In this document: positions 1 to 6,975 of the stretch, piece by piece
How positions within the stretch are numbered: position 1 is the stretch's first letter
Layout of the letters: each line of letters opens with the position of its first letter
Assembly: GCA_009776395.1 (NCBI GenBank)
Contig: WRNX01000020.1
Location: 1,007-15,103, forward strand
Source: Lentimicrobiaceae bacterium
GTDB taxonomy: Bacteria > Bacteroidota > Bacteroidia > Bacteroidales > WCHB1-69
DNA: 14,097 bases
Reading direction: 5' to 3'
The notes under the pieces: generated by a model
Told to the model about the DNA's origin: nothing
The model's database searches: none
Seen by the model: only the letters and a program-made list of their open reading frames with translations
Program-made: the position numbers and the translations under genes

Positions 1-310
1 AAGAACTGTAATCAAAGAAATAACATATTAATATAGCGAAAGAAGAACTGATAAAAATCCAAATAACAGCCTGGGCAAATAATTTTGAGGCACCTGTTTT
101 TCTTACAAAAAAAGAGACACTGCTATTGGTAAAAATATTGGCAGCAATAGCAATAAATGATAAGTTGGTTACAAAAAGCGCCTGATATCCTTTTCCCTCT
201 GCACCCCAAAATTGCATAATATAAACAACTATTGCAAAATTGATGAGAACAATTGCCGCTCGGCTGAACATTGTTATTATGGTATCATTTCGCACACTTT
301 TATTCATCAT
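1..310 (-). CDS. Partial polytopic membrane protein, probable polysaccharide flippase (N-terminus only)
   Basis: An open frame reads leftward from an ATG at 310-308 (a second ATG follows at 307-305) and runs off the left edge without a stop, giving about 103 residues. The visible protein starts MMNKSVRNDTIITMFSRAAI and has hydrophobic stretches near residues 14-34, 45-60 and 78-98, separated by short polar loops (for example WGAEGKGYQALFV and FFVRKTGASK). A short charged N-terminus, an early helix with an Arg, then a G-x-G-x-Y-Q-like loop is the pattern of Wzx/MurJ-type (MVF superfamily) lipid-linked oligosaccharide flippases, which move glycan carriers across the inner membrane. The family call rests on general resemblance only; another multi-pass transporter is possible. 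It is divergent from the kinase-like gene at 551. No Shine-Dalgarno sequence is visible. Confidence 0.5.
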   Translation of the reverse strand, partial: MMNKSVRNDTIITMFSRAAIVLINFAIVVYIMQFWGAEGKGYQALFVTNLSFIAIAANIFTNSSVSFFVRKTGASKLFAQAVIWIFISSSFAILICYFFDYSS

Positions 311-437
311 AACTATTAATAATATTTATAAAATGTTTTTGAAAAAAGCAAATCATTTTTGATTTTATGGCATTTTATAACGAAAAACAACAACATTTAT
401 TTGAAAAATACAATTTTCTAATAATTCAAAAGTTTAT
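311..437. other. AT-rich divergent intergenic region
   Basis: Noncoding spacer between the leftward flippase-like gene and the heptamer array before the gene at 551. It is very AT-rich, with no ORF and no perfect TAnnTTTG box on either strand. A TTTG at 400-403 could be a -33 element for the rightward gene, but the matching -7 box is poor, so no promoter is called. Confidence 0.4.
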
Positions 438-549
438 TAATCACTAATCACTAATCATTAATCACTAATCACTAATCATTAATCACTAATCACTAATCAT
501 TAATCATTAATCACTAATCACTAATCATTAATCACTAATCACTAATCAC
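438..549. repeat. 16-unit heptamer tandem array TAATCA(C/T)
   Basis: Sixteen uninterrupted 7-bp units, TAATCAC or TAATCAT, fill 438-549; after one extra T the ATG of the next gene begins at 551. The last base of each unit follows a higher-order order: C C T, C C T, C C T, T, C C T, C C C. Most of the array is therefore also a 21-bp repeat. No unit differs at any other base, which implies recent expansion or homogenisation. If the downstream gene is transcribed from a promoter left of the array, all 112 bp lie in its 5' leader. It is not a CRISPR array: the units are contiguous with no spacers. Confidence 0.97.
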
Positions 550-550
550 T

Positions 551-1114
551 ATGAAAATCATCGGCATTACCGGCACAATTGGTGCAGGCAAAGGAACTAT
601 TGTAGATTATTTAGTTAATAATTATGGTTTTAAGCATTATTCCGTGCGCGGTTATTTAATTCAGGAAGCACAAAAAGAAGATCTTCCTTTAAATAGAGAT
701 ACTTATGTGCAATTAGCCAACAGATTGCGGGAAGAACATTCCCCCTCTTTTATCATTGATGAATTGTATAAAGAGGCTACAAAAAAAGGAAAAGATGCTA
801 TTATTGAAAGTATTAGAACGCCAGGCGAAATAACTTCTTTGCGCGAAAAAGAAGATTTTACTTTGTGGGCAGTAGATGCTGACCCGAAAATTAGATATGA
901 GCGTATTTTTGCTCGACAATCGGAAACCGATCATATCTCTTTTGAAACATTTCAATTTAACGAACAGCGCGAAATGAATACGGATGATCCTACCAAACAG
1001 AATCTTGCAGAATGTATCAGGCAGGCGGATATTTTATTTATGAATAATGATGGGTTTGAAAAACTTTTCTTGCAGATTGATGAGGCTATGATTTTCAATT
1101 TTACCCATTCATAA
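551..1114 (+). CDS. P-loop nucleotide/dephospho-CoA kinase-like ATPase
   Basis: A 187-residue cytosolic protein with a textbook Walker A at residues 8-15 (GTIGAGKG, followed by T16), directly after the first beta strand, so the start codon is secure. Other conserved-looking segments are VRGYL (32-36), HSPS (63-66), the strand DAIIESIRTPGE (82-93), a VDADPKIRYERI segment (108-119) in the place where NMP kinases carry the LID arginines, and NEQREM (137-142). The overall form is that of the NMP-kinase/dephospho-CoA kinase superfamily (CoaE- or UPF0200-like). Related proteins occur widely in Bacteroidota annotated only as AAA family ATPases. The substrate cannot be read from sequence; a nucleotide or nucleotide-containing cofactor is the likely class. 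The gene follows the heptamer array by one base, and its last 14 bp overlap the 3' end of rho on the opposite strand. Confidence 0.8.
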   Translation: MKIIGITGTIGAGKGTIVDYLVNNYGFKHYSVRGYLIQEAQKEDLPLNRDTYVQLANRLREEHSPSFIIDELYKEATKKGKDAIIESIRTPGEITSLREKEDFTLWAVDADPKIRYERIFARQSETDHISFETFQFNEQREMNTDDPTKQNLAECIRQADILFMNNDGFEKLFLQIDEAMIFNFTHS

Positions 1115-2852
1115 ACAGCAAAAACTCTTCATTGTTTTTTGTTTTATCCATCTTATCTTTAATAAACTCCATAGCTTCAATGGTATTCATATCGGCTAAG
1201 TGGTTGCGAAGTACCCATACGCGTTGTAAGGTTTCGGTAGTTTGAAGCAGGTCGTCTCTACGGGTACTCGAGGCAACAAGATCCACAGCGGGATAAATCC
1301 TTTTATTTGAAAGCCGTCTATCTAGTTGGAGTTCCATATTTCCGGTACCTTTAAATTCTTCAAAGATTACTTCATCCATTCGGGATCCGGTTTCGGTTAA
1401 TGCGGTAGAGATAATGGTGAGCGAGCCGCCATTTTCTATATTTCTTGCGGCTCCGAAAAAGCGTTTTGGTTTTTGAAGCGCATTGGCTTCCACACCGCCG
1501 GAAAGAACTTTTCCTGATGCAGGCGCCATCGTATTAAACGCACGCGCCAAACGGGTTATAGAGTCTAATAAAATACAGACATCGTGTCCACATTCTACCA
1601 ACCGTTTTGCTTTTTCCAAAATAATATTGGCGATCTTCACGTGCCGTTCTGCAGGTTCGTCAAAAGTGGAGGAAACTACCTCCGCTCTTACGCTACGTTG
1701 CATATCGGTAACCTCTTCGGGACGTTCGTCAATCAATAATATAATGAGATATATTTCCGGATGATTTGCCGAAATAGCATTCGCTATCTCTTTAAGAAGT
1801 ACCGTTTTACCTGTTTTGGGTTGGGCTACAATTAACCCACGTTGTCCTTTTCCGATAGGGGAAAACAGATCAATAACGCGTGTGCAAACATTTGATTTAG
1901 GATGACCTGTAAGGTTAATTTTTTCATCGGGAAACATGGGCGTCAAATAATCAAAAGGAACTCTATCACGAATCTCCTCAGGCAGTTTTCCGTTTATACG
2001 TTCTACTTTAGTGAGCGGGAAGAATTTTTCGCCACTTTTTGGAGGACGAATCGTACCATAAACGGTATCTCCGTTTTTCAATCCAAAAAACTTGATTTGC
2101 GACATGGGCACATACACATCATCAGGCGAGGGCAGATAATTATAGTCGGAGGAACGTAAAAAACCACATTGTTCATTGGATATTTCCAACACTCCTTCAG
2201 TCATAACGCTTCCGTCAAATTCTGAATTGGCAACCATATTCCACCATTCATCTTGCTGTATTGCTGTTTCTTCTTTTTTTCTATACGAAGGAATGGAAGA
2301 TTCTTGCACAGTTAATTCTTGCGTATCTTCAAATTGATAGATAACTGCTGGCGGTTCTTCGGTTACTTCATTTTCAGGAGTTATTTCAGGAGTAGGAACT
2401 ATAGGATCATCAATAGTATCCTCTATCGAATCATCCTCTAAAAAAGAATCATCATTTAGCATCAAATCGTTAATCAATGTAGTGTCCATCTCTTTTTCAA
2501 CTTTTTTTTCTTTTTCAACCTTTTTACTTTTTCTAATTGTTTTTTTCTTTTCGATAGCTATTTCCTTTTCAGTTACAAAATCATTTTCAACAGGAACTTC
2601 CTTTTCAACAGGAACTTCCATTTCAACCGGTATTTCTTTTTCAGTTAAGAAGTCATTTTCCATTGCGTTTTCTATTGGAAAAGTAAAAAGAGATTTAGCT
2701 ATCTCTTGTGTTTTCTTTTTTCTTAATTTTTTTTTCTTAGCAGAGAACACTTCGCCATTTGTAATTCTATTTTCGTTGGAAGTGGCTAATGGCGTTTTTT
2801 CTACGTATGTAATGCGTTTGCGTTTACGTTTACCTTCATCAGGATTTACCAT
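1101..2852 (-). CDS. rho: Transcription termination factor Rho with long charged N-terminal extension
   Basis: A 583-residue hexameric RNA-dependent ATPase that terminates transcription. The catalytic core is intact: primary RNA-binding cold-shock-like domain about 201-288 (GVLEISNEQCGFLR, then VYVPMSQIKFFGL), Walker A QPKTGKT at 344-350, catalytic-Glu region LLIDERPEEVTDM around 372-384, Walker B ILLDSITRLAR around 427-437, Q-loop SGKVLSGGVEANAL about 446-459, and R-loop KGTGNME at 501-507. E. coli Rho is 419 residues; the excess is a low-complexity Lys/Glu-rich region (residues 1-200), including imperfect repeats of the type EKEVPVEN. I see no recognisable Rho_N helical domain before it. 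No in-frame ATG exists upstream before a TGA, so this is the only plausible start. Long insertions in Rho are known in Bacteroidota. The gene is convergent with, and overlaps by 14 bp, the kinase-like gene, and is divergent from atpB. Confidence 0.97.
   Translation of the reverse strand: MVNPDEGKRKRKRITYVEKTPLATSNENRITNGEVFSAKKKKLRKKKTQEIAKSLFTFPIENAMENDFLTEKEIPVEMEVPVEKEVPVENDFVTEKEIAIEKKKTIRKSKKVEKEKKVEKEMDTTLINDLMLNDDSFLEDDSIEDTIDDPIVPTPEITPENEVTEEPPAVIYQFEDTQELTVQESSIPSYRKKEETAIQQDEWWNMVANSEFDGSVMTEGVLEISNEQCGFLRSSDYNYLPSPDDVYVPMSQIKFFGLKNGDTVYGTIRPPKSGEKFFPLTKVERINGKLPEEIRDRVPFDYLTPMFPDEKINLTGHPKSNVCTRVIDLFSPIGKGQRGLIVAQPKTGKTVLLKEIANAISANHPEIYLIILLIDERPEEVTDMQRSVRAEVVSSTFDEPAERHVKIANIILEKAKRLVECGHDVCILLDSITRLARAFNTMAPASGKVLSGGVEANALQKPKRFFGAARNIENGGSLTIISTALTETGSRMDEVIFEEFKGTGNMELQLDRRLSNKRIYPAVDLVASSTRRDDLLQTTETLQRVWVLRNHLADMNTIEAMEFIKDKMDKTKNNEEFLLFMNG
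2530..2670 (-). repeat. Degenerate in-gene repeats encoding E-K-E-(V/I)-P-V-E motifs in Rho
   Basis: Within the rho extension the DNA contains near-copies of an 18-bp unit (plus-strand form TTTTCAACAGGAACTTCC, twice between about 2584 and 2620, with decayed copies around it). It encodes the peptide series EKEIPVEMEVPVEKEVPVEN (residues 71-90), followed by TEKEIAIEKKK. This is a low-complexity, length-variable linker rather than a folded domain. Confidence 0.75.
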
Positions 2853-2872
2853 AAAATTAAAATATTGTGGAA

Positions 2873-2880
2873 CAAATGTA
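2873..2880 (-). promoter_or_regulatory. Candidate -7 box for rho (TACATTTG)
   Basis: Read on the minus strand, 2880 to 2873 is TACATTTG, an exact match to the Bacteroidota -7 consensus TAnnTTTG, 20 bp upstream of the rho ATG. No TTTG -33 element is seen at the expected distance. A second exact match, TATTTTTG, lies at 2946 to 2939 and is an equally good candidate giving a longer leader. Confidence 0.35.
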
Positions 2881-2993
2881 ATATGAAATTTTGTGTATTG
2901 CCTTAGTAGATTTCTCGTTTCAGGCTTGAATTGTGCGGCAAAAATATATTTTTTTTAATATGAATAGATAGTTAGAATGAATTTAATAAAATT

Positions 2994-3001
2994 TATTTTT
3001 G
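2994..3001 (+). promoter_or_regulatory. Candidate -7 box for atpB (TATTTTTG)
   Basis: TATTTTTG matches the Bacteroidota TAnnTTTG -7 consensus exactly and lies 35 bp upstream of the atpB ATG, implying a leader of roughly 30 nt. A clear -33 TTTG is not present about 20 bp upstream, so this is a single-box prediction. Confidence 0.4.
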
Positions 3002-3036
3002 CCAACTCAAAAAAAATGAGATTTGTAGTTTGAAAT

Positions 3037-4131
3037 ATGAAACGTTTCTTCGTTTTTTTCTTATTGATTTTTAGTTTTTTACCAGTTCCATTATCGGCAA
3101 AGGAGAAATCCGTATCCGAAGAATTTAATGTGGATGAATATATTATGGAACATATTTTAAATAGCTATGGTTGGCATATTACTACATGGGAAGGAGCAGA
3201 AATTACCATCCCACTCCCCGTGATTCTCTATAGTGAAGGAAAATTAGACTGTTTCCTCTCTTCAAAATTTCATCATGGAACAGTCGCTTACAAAGGATAT
3301 GCGCTTGGTTTTACAAAAGAAACAAAAGGTAAAATTTTGAAACTGCAAGGAGCGGATGCGCATTTTACAGGTGTGTTAGAGAAAGAAAAAAAATATGATT
3401 GGAACACCCATTTTATTGATATTTCCATAACCAAAAATGTATGCGCTTTATTTATTAGCATTACTATTTTGTGTTGGATATTTTTATCGGTAGCTAAAAC
3501 TTACAAAAAAAACCCGAATCGCGCCCCAAAAGGAATGCAAAATATGATGGAAGCCGTGATTCTTTTTATTAGAAATGAAGTGGCCATTCCCATGATTGGG
3601 AAAGAAAAATATCACAAATACTTCCCCTACTTGCTTACGCTGTTTTTCTTTATCTTGACAAACAATTTAATGGGGTTAATTCCTGTTTTTCCGGGAGGTG
3701 CCAATGTTACCGGAAATGTTGCAGTAACGTTGACCTTAGCGTTGATTACTTTTTTTGTGGTCAATTTTTCATCAAATAAAAATTATTGGGTTCATATTTT
3801 CAACACTCCGGGTGTGCCGTGGTGGCTCAAATTTCCACTTCCTATTATTCCTTTAATTGAATTTGTAGGAGTGTTTACAAAACCTTTTGTACTTTTAATT
3901 CGTCTTTGTGCAAATATTATGGCAGGACATATTATTATTTTGGGATTTCTTGCGTTGATTTTTATTTTTGGTGCCATGCAACCTATGTTAGGCGTAGTTG
4001 TTTCACCGGTATCTATATTTTTCTATATTTTTATGGGATTATTAGAACTCTTAGTCGCATTTATTCAATCATTCATATTTACACTACTCACTGCTCTCTA
4101 CATTGGCATGGCAATTGAAGAACACCATTGA
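3037..4131 (+). CDS. atpB: F0F1 ATP synthase subunit a, with N-terminal extension
   Basis: A 364-residue integral membrane subunit forming the proton half-channels next to the c-ring. The C-terminal part is diagnostic: the essential Arg is R289 in LLIRLCANIMAGH (E. coli R210 context), and Q344 in LLVAFIQSFIFTLL corresponds to the conserved Gln of the last helix; the protein ends YIGMAIEEHH. NNLMGLIPVFPGGANVTGN (209-227) is the conserved loop with the N-x-x-G-x-x-P signature. Membrane helices lie near 131-152, 193-216, 227-246, 268-310 and 320-358. Residues 1-21 are a likely signal peptide (cleavage near LSA|KEK), followed by an extracytoplasmic region of about 110 residues, an extension known in Bacteroidota homologues. 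The gene is not followed by atpE or any other ATP synthase gene; tsaB comes next after 69 bp. No truncation is seen. Confidence 0.97.
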   Translation: MKRFFVFFLLIFSFLPVPLSAKEKSVSEEFNVDEYIMEHILNSYGWHITTWEGAEITIPLPVILYSEGKLDCFLSSKFHHGTVAYKGYALGFTKETKGKILKLQGADAHFTGVLEKEKKYDWNTHFIDISITKNVCALFISITILCWIFLSVAKTYKKNPNRAPKGMQNMMEAVILFIRNEVAIPMIGKEKYHKYFPYLLTLFFFILTNNLMGLIPVFPGGANVTGNVAVTLTLALITFFVVNFSSNKNYWVHIFNTPGVPWWLKFPLPIIPLIEFVGVFTKPFVLLIRLCANIMAGHIIILGFLALIFIFGAMQPMLGVVVSPVSIFFYIFMGLLELLVAFIQSFIFTLLTALYIGMAIEEHH

Positions 4132-4200
4132 CAATGAAAAATGAATATTAATAAAGATAAACTGTAAACTAAAAACTTTTCCATTAAATCGTTTCATTTC

Positions 4201-4896
4201 ATGCCAATCCTATTACTACTTGAAACTGCTACAGAAATATGTTCAGTAGCCTTGTCGAAAGAGGCTCAAATTTTGATTTCTATTGATCTAGATAAAGAAA
4301 ATTTCCTTACTGAAAATTTGTTTGCTTGTATTGAAAAAATGATAAAAAAAAATGGGGTAACTACTTCTGAACTTGATGGTGTTGTATTGAGTATCGGACC
4401 TGGTTCTTATACGGGTTTGCGAATTGGAGCGTCAGCAGCAAAGGGAATTTGTTACGCATTAAAGATTCCGTTAATTGGAATATCAACCTTACAAAGCATT
4501 GTTTTTGGTGTCTTTACCCGACAACCAGAAGATCATAAAGCACTATACTGCCCCATGATTGATGCAAGGCGAATGGAAGTGTTTACTGCTCTTTATAATG
4601 AAAAGGGATATTTAGTTTCTGAAATAGAAAACAGAATAATAGATAAACATTCATTTTCTTTAGAATTAGATAATAAGATTATCTATTTTTGTGGTAATGG
4701 AATGCCCAAATGTAAATCCATTTTGCAACATAAGAATGCACGTTTTATTGAAGTCCCCTTGACAGCTTCAAATATGTTGTATCCAGCATTGGCAAAATTT
4801 GCAAACAAACAATTTGAAGATATCGTATATTTTGAGCCTTTTTATCTTAAAGAATATATTGCAAAAAAATCGATGGTGAAAGGATTGCTGGTTTGA
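4201..4896 (+). CDS. tsaB: tRNA t6A biosynthesis protein TsaB (YeaZ)
   Basis: A 231-residue cytosolic ASKHA-fold protein that partners TsaD and TsaE in adding threonylcarbamoyl to A37 of ANN-decoding tRNAs. The N-terminus LLLLETATEICSVAL (4-18) is the phosphate-1-type strand-turn. GPGSYTGLRIG (66-76) is the hallmark of the TsaB/TsaD superfamily. Next come KGICYALKIPLIGISTLQ (81-98) and DARRMEVFTALY (121-132), both typical of TsaB. The protein lacks the metal-binding His residues of TsaD, as expected. Length fits the family (about 220-235). It lies 69 bp after atpB on the same strand and may be cotranscribed; it converges with the small secreted-protein gene that ends at 4948. Confidence 0.95.
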   Translation: MPILLLLETATEICSVALSKEAQILISIDLDKENFLTENLFACIEKMIKKNGVTTSELDGVVLSIGPGSYTGLRIGASAAKGICYALKIPLIGISTLQSIVFGVFTRQPEDHKALYCPMIDARRMEVFTALYNEKGYLVSEIENRIIDKHSFSLELDNKIIYFCGNGMPKCKSILQHKNARFIEVPLTASNMLYPALAKFANKQFEDIVYFEPFYLKEYIAKKSMVKGLLV

Positions 4897-4946
4897 AAAT
4901 CAAATTATTGTATCTTCAACGTTTTTATAAATATTTTATATAGCAA

Positions 4947-4967
4947 GTTACGGGTTACGAGTTACAA
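4947..4967. repeat. Three heptamer units GTTACGG / GTTACGA / GTTACAA
   Basis: Three consecutive 7-bp units with consensus GTTAC(G/A)(G/A), plus a decayed unit on the left. The minus-strand gene here reads straight through them: its last six codons (LVTRNP) and its TAA stop fall within the repeat units, apart from the first base of the Leu codon. Unit length equals that of the array at 438-549, but the sequence is different. Confidence 0.85.
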
Positions 4968-5412
4968 GTTGTTCAGGAATAATCTCTTTTTTCACTTCAA
5001 ATTCTTCATTCATAATTAGAATGGCAGATTTTTCTAACCATAATTCTTTTCCGACAGTTTTATTTTTTAACTTGTATTTTAAAATTATTGACTGGTGAGG
5101 TTTTATATTGGCAGTGATAAATTCAACTCTATCTTCTTTTTCTATTTGTAAATCTAAACTATCTAACCATTCAATTTGAGAATAAAAAAGTTCTTGTCGC
5201 AATGAGATTGCTGTTTGATTTACCCCATTAATAAAAACAAAAGATACAAACAAGGTATTTGGGACCTCTTCTTTTACAGTAACTATTTGATTATATTGCC
5301 ACAATAATTGTCCATTTTCGTTTGTTAATCTATTACTTTGCCCAAAAAGAAGATTTGGAAAACAAAAAAGTAGAAAAAATAAAAAAGAAGAAATAAAGAA
5401 CCCCTTATTCAT
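4948..5412 (-). CDS. Small secreted protein of unknown function
   Basis: A 154-residue protein that I do not recognise. Residues 1-24 form a signal peptide: MNKG, a long Phe/Leu-rich core, then LLFGQ, with likely cleavage after Gly24, leaving a mature start QSNRLTNE. There is no lipobox Cys. The mature part alternates hydrophobic and polar residues (NTLFVSFVFING, HQSIILKYKLKNK, WLEKSAILIMNEE), suggesting a single beta-rich domain, and has no Cys. The C-terminal LVTRNP and stop codon are encoded by GTTACRR heptamers, so the original end may have been different. It is the last gene of a minus-strand run, 41 bp after the acyltransferase, so a link to the envelope is plausible but inferred only from position and the signal peptide. 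Confidence 0.75.
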   Translation of the reverse strand: MNKGFFISSFLFFLLFCFPNLLFGQSNRLTNENGQLLWQYNQIVTVKEEVPNTLFVSFVFINGVNQTAISLRQELFYSQIEWLDSLDLQIEKEDRVEFITANIKPHQSIILKYKLKNKTVGKELWLEKSAILIMNEEFEVKKEIIPEQLVTRNP

Positions 5413-5453
5413 TATTACCTTAAAACCTTATTTTTAAAACAACCTTAGTAGCA

Positions 5454-6590
5454 TTAATTTTCATTGAATTTATATCTATTCCTTACCGGATTTGAATACA
5501 TATCCAATAAGTATTGCATCATTTTTTCTTTACTGACATCTTGAATTACAGATTTTTTATTCAGATAATCTTCAAAATCATTTTTTTCTTCTTTCGAATA
5601 TTGATTTGTGAATCTGTTTGAATTTTCTTGAATATCGTAAGCTATATAGTTTTGAGGATACAAGTAATAGTTGTTGTAAATTTGGTTATCAATATGTTTG
5701 CAAAGTAATGAGAGTTTTTCATTCAAAGAGAGTTCTGGCGGGAGTTCGTCAAATTCTTGTTGTAATGGTTTACCAATAACAAAATGCACCTCCCCTTTAA
5801 ATCCTGTAACTCCTTCAATGATACTCTTCTTATCCTCTTCAGGTTGTTTTATATAAGGTGATTTTTCCGATAGCGCCAATTCACGCGCTTTCCATTGATC
5901 ACAAGGTTCATATTGATACGAAATAGTAACCGGCGTAATTTGCATAGACTTTAGTGTTTGCATTGCATTTTGCGGTGTAGCCAAAGTCAACATTTTTAAA
6001 AGTCCTTGCTGTGTTTTATCATCACCGTTTTTTGTCCTGCCGTTTCCCTGCGCAATCCATACGGATTCTTTCTCTTCAAAAATAGAATGATGAATGTATG
6101 AGGACAATAGATGGGTATGGTAAATTTTTTCTTTCAAAGTTCCAGAACGTAATACTAAAAACATTTTGTGCAAACGCGCCATTTCCACAAATAGTGGTGT
6201 TGAAATGAGATTATCACCAATGGCAGAGCGGGTTGCTTCATATCCGTTTTTAAAGTAATAGATTTGTAAAAAAGCAGAATCTAAAATTATATCTCTGTGG
6301 TTTCCAATAAATAAATATTGATTTTTGGGGTTAATATTTTCTAATCCGGAATAATGAATTTGAGTACAAGTACGGTTCACAAAATAATGAAACACGCGGT
6401 CAGCAAAAGTGAGATGAAACTCAAATAGGGTACGGCAGTCTAAAACTTCTTTCATCCATTCATCCACATCTATCTTATCTTCAAAAATAGAAAGCTGTTT
6501 AATAAAATGAGAGTCAGTAAAAAGTTTTTTTACTGTATTCATAGTCTCTATTTCCGTATATGGGCGAATGTTTTCGAATAGATGTTTCAT
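5454..6590 (-). CDS. PlsC-like glycerophospholipid acyltransferase
   Basis: A 378-residue protein resembling the Bacteroidota family annotated as 1-acyl-sn-glycerol-3-phosphate acyltransferase, which would use acyl donors to make phosphatidate or a related lipid at the inner face of the membrane. Seen in sequence: LFENIRPY near the N-terminus, the block YLFIGNHRDIILDSAFLQ (92-109) holding the NHxxxxxD catalytic motif (H98, D104; D100 also nearby), AIGDNLISTPLFVEMARL, then WIAQGNGRTKNGDDKTQQGLLKML, which aligns with the EGR/GTR substrate-binding motif, and ITPVTISYQYEPCD and HFVIGKPL further on. In relatives I remember a charged residue before the GR of AQxxGR; here it is Asn. Its ATG overlaps the stop of the upstream gene in an ATGA, indicating translational coupling. 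No membrane helix is evident. Confidence 0.8.
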   Translation of the reverse strand: MKHLFENIRPYTEIETMNTVKKLFTDSHFIKQLSIFEDKIDVDEWMKEVLDCRTLFEFHLTFADRVFHYFVNRTCTQIHYSGLENINPKNQYLFIGNHRDIILDSAFLQIYYFKNGYEATRSAIGDNLISTPLFVEMARLHKMFLVLRSGTLKEKIYHTHLLSSYIHHSIFEEKESVWIAQGNGRTKNGDDKTQQGLLKMLTLATPQNAMQTLKSMQITPVTISYQYEPCDQWKARELALSEKSPYIKQPEEDKKSIIEGVTGFKGEVHFVIGKPLQQEFDELPPELSLNEKLSLLCKHIDNQIYNNYYLYPQNYIAYDIQENSNRFTNQYSKEEKNDFEDYLNKKSVIQDVSKEKMMQYLLDMYSNPVRNRYKFNEN

Positions 6591-6964
6591 TGTTCTTTTT
6601 TTAACGCAAAAACTTCAAAAATAGAGTATGCAAAATAGATGATGAGGAAAGCGACAGCAAAATTCCAACGATCTTCTTTATTAAAAATTAAATATAAAAT
6701 TAAAAAAATGAGGATGGAGATCATTTTTACGATTCGAGAGATCATGTATCCTGCAATAAATTTTTTTCCTGAGGGTTCTTTTTGTTTTCTCAAAACCACG
6801 TAAAGCGTAAAAAGTGTGATTAAAAAGAAGAAAATTACAATAAAAGGGATAGCGGGCGAGGCAAATTTTGGCAATAGTAATTGAAAAATGACACCCACAA
6901 CTGCCATGATGACAGAGAATATCATGAGCCTGTAGGCAAATTTTCTTATAGGGATTTTACTCAT
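6587..6964 (-). CDS. Small four-helix membrane protein, ATP synthase I-like
   Basis: A 125-residue protein with four hydrophobic segments at about residues 10-29, 37-58, 76-95 and 102-120, with basic loops between them (RKQKEPSGKKF) and a basic C-terminus. In many Bacteroidota a protein of this type lies between the bactofilin/AtpZ genes and atpB at the head of the ATP synthase operon; such proteins are related to the AtpI/uncI group thought to help assemble the c-ring or supply Mg. The bactofilin 11 bp upstream supports that identity. Here, however, it is followed not by atpB but by an acyltransferase with which it shares an ATGA overlap. No separate AtpZ gene fits in the 11-bp gap. The function is inferred from family and context. 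Confidence 0.6.
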   Translation of the reverse strand: MSKIPIRKFAYRLMIFSVIMAVVGVIFQLLLPKFASPAIPFIVIFFFLITLFTLYVVLRKQKEPSGKKFIAGYMISRIVKMISILIFLILYLIFNKEDRWNFAVAFLIIYFAYSIFEVFALKKEQ

Positions 6965-6975
6965 TGAAAAAGTGG

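Noticed and set aside
438..549. Possible CRISPR array
   Set aside because: The 7-bp units are contiguous with no spacers, and no cas gene is nearby; this is a simple tandem array.
2482..2886. 134-residue ORF antisense to the start of rho
   Set aside because: Its Ser/Phe-rich, repetitive product is the complement of the Lys/Glu-rich rho extension; no independent evidence of coding.
4897..4947. Bidirectional terminator between tsaB and the secreted-protein gene
   Set aside because: The stretch is AT-rich, but I found no convincing inverted repeat followed by a T-run on either strand.
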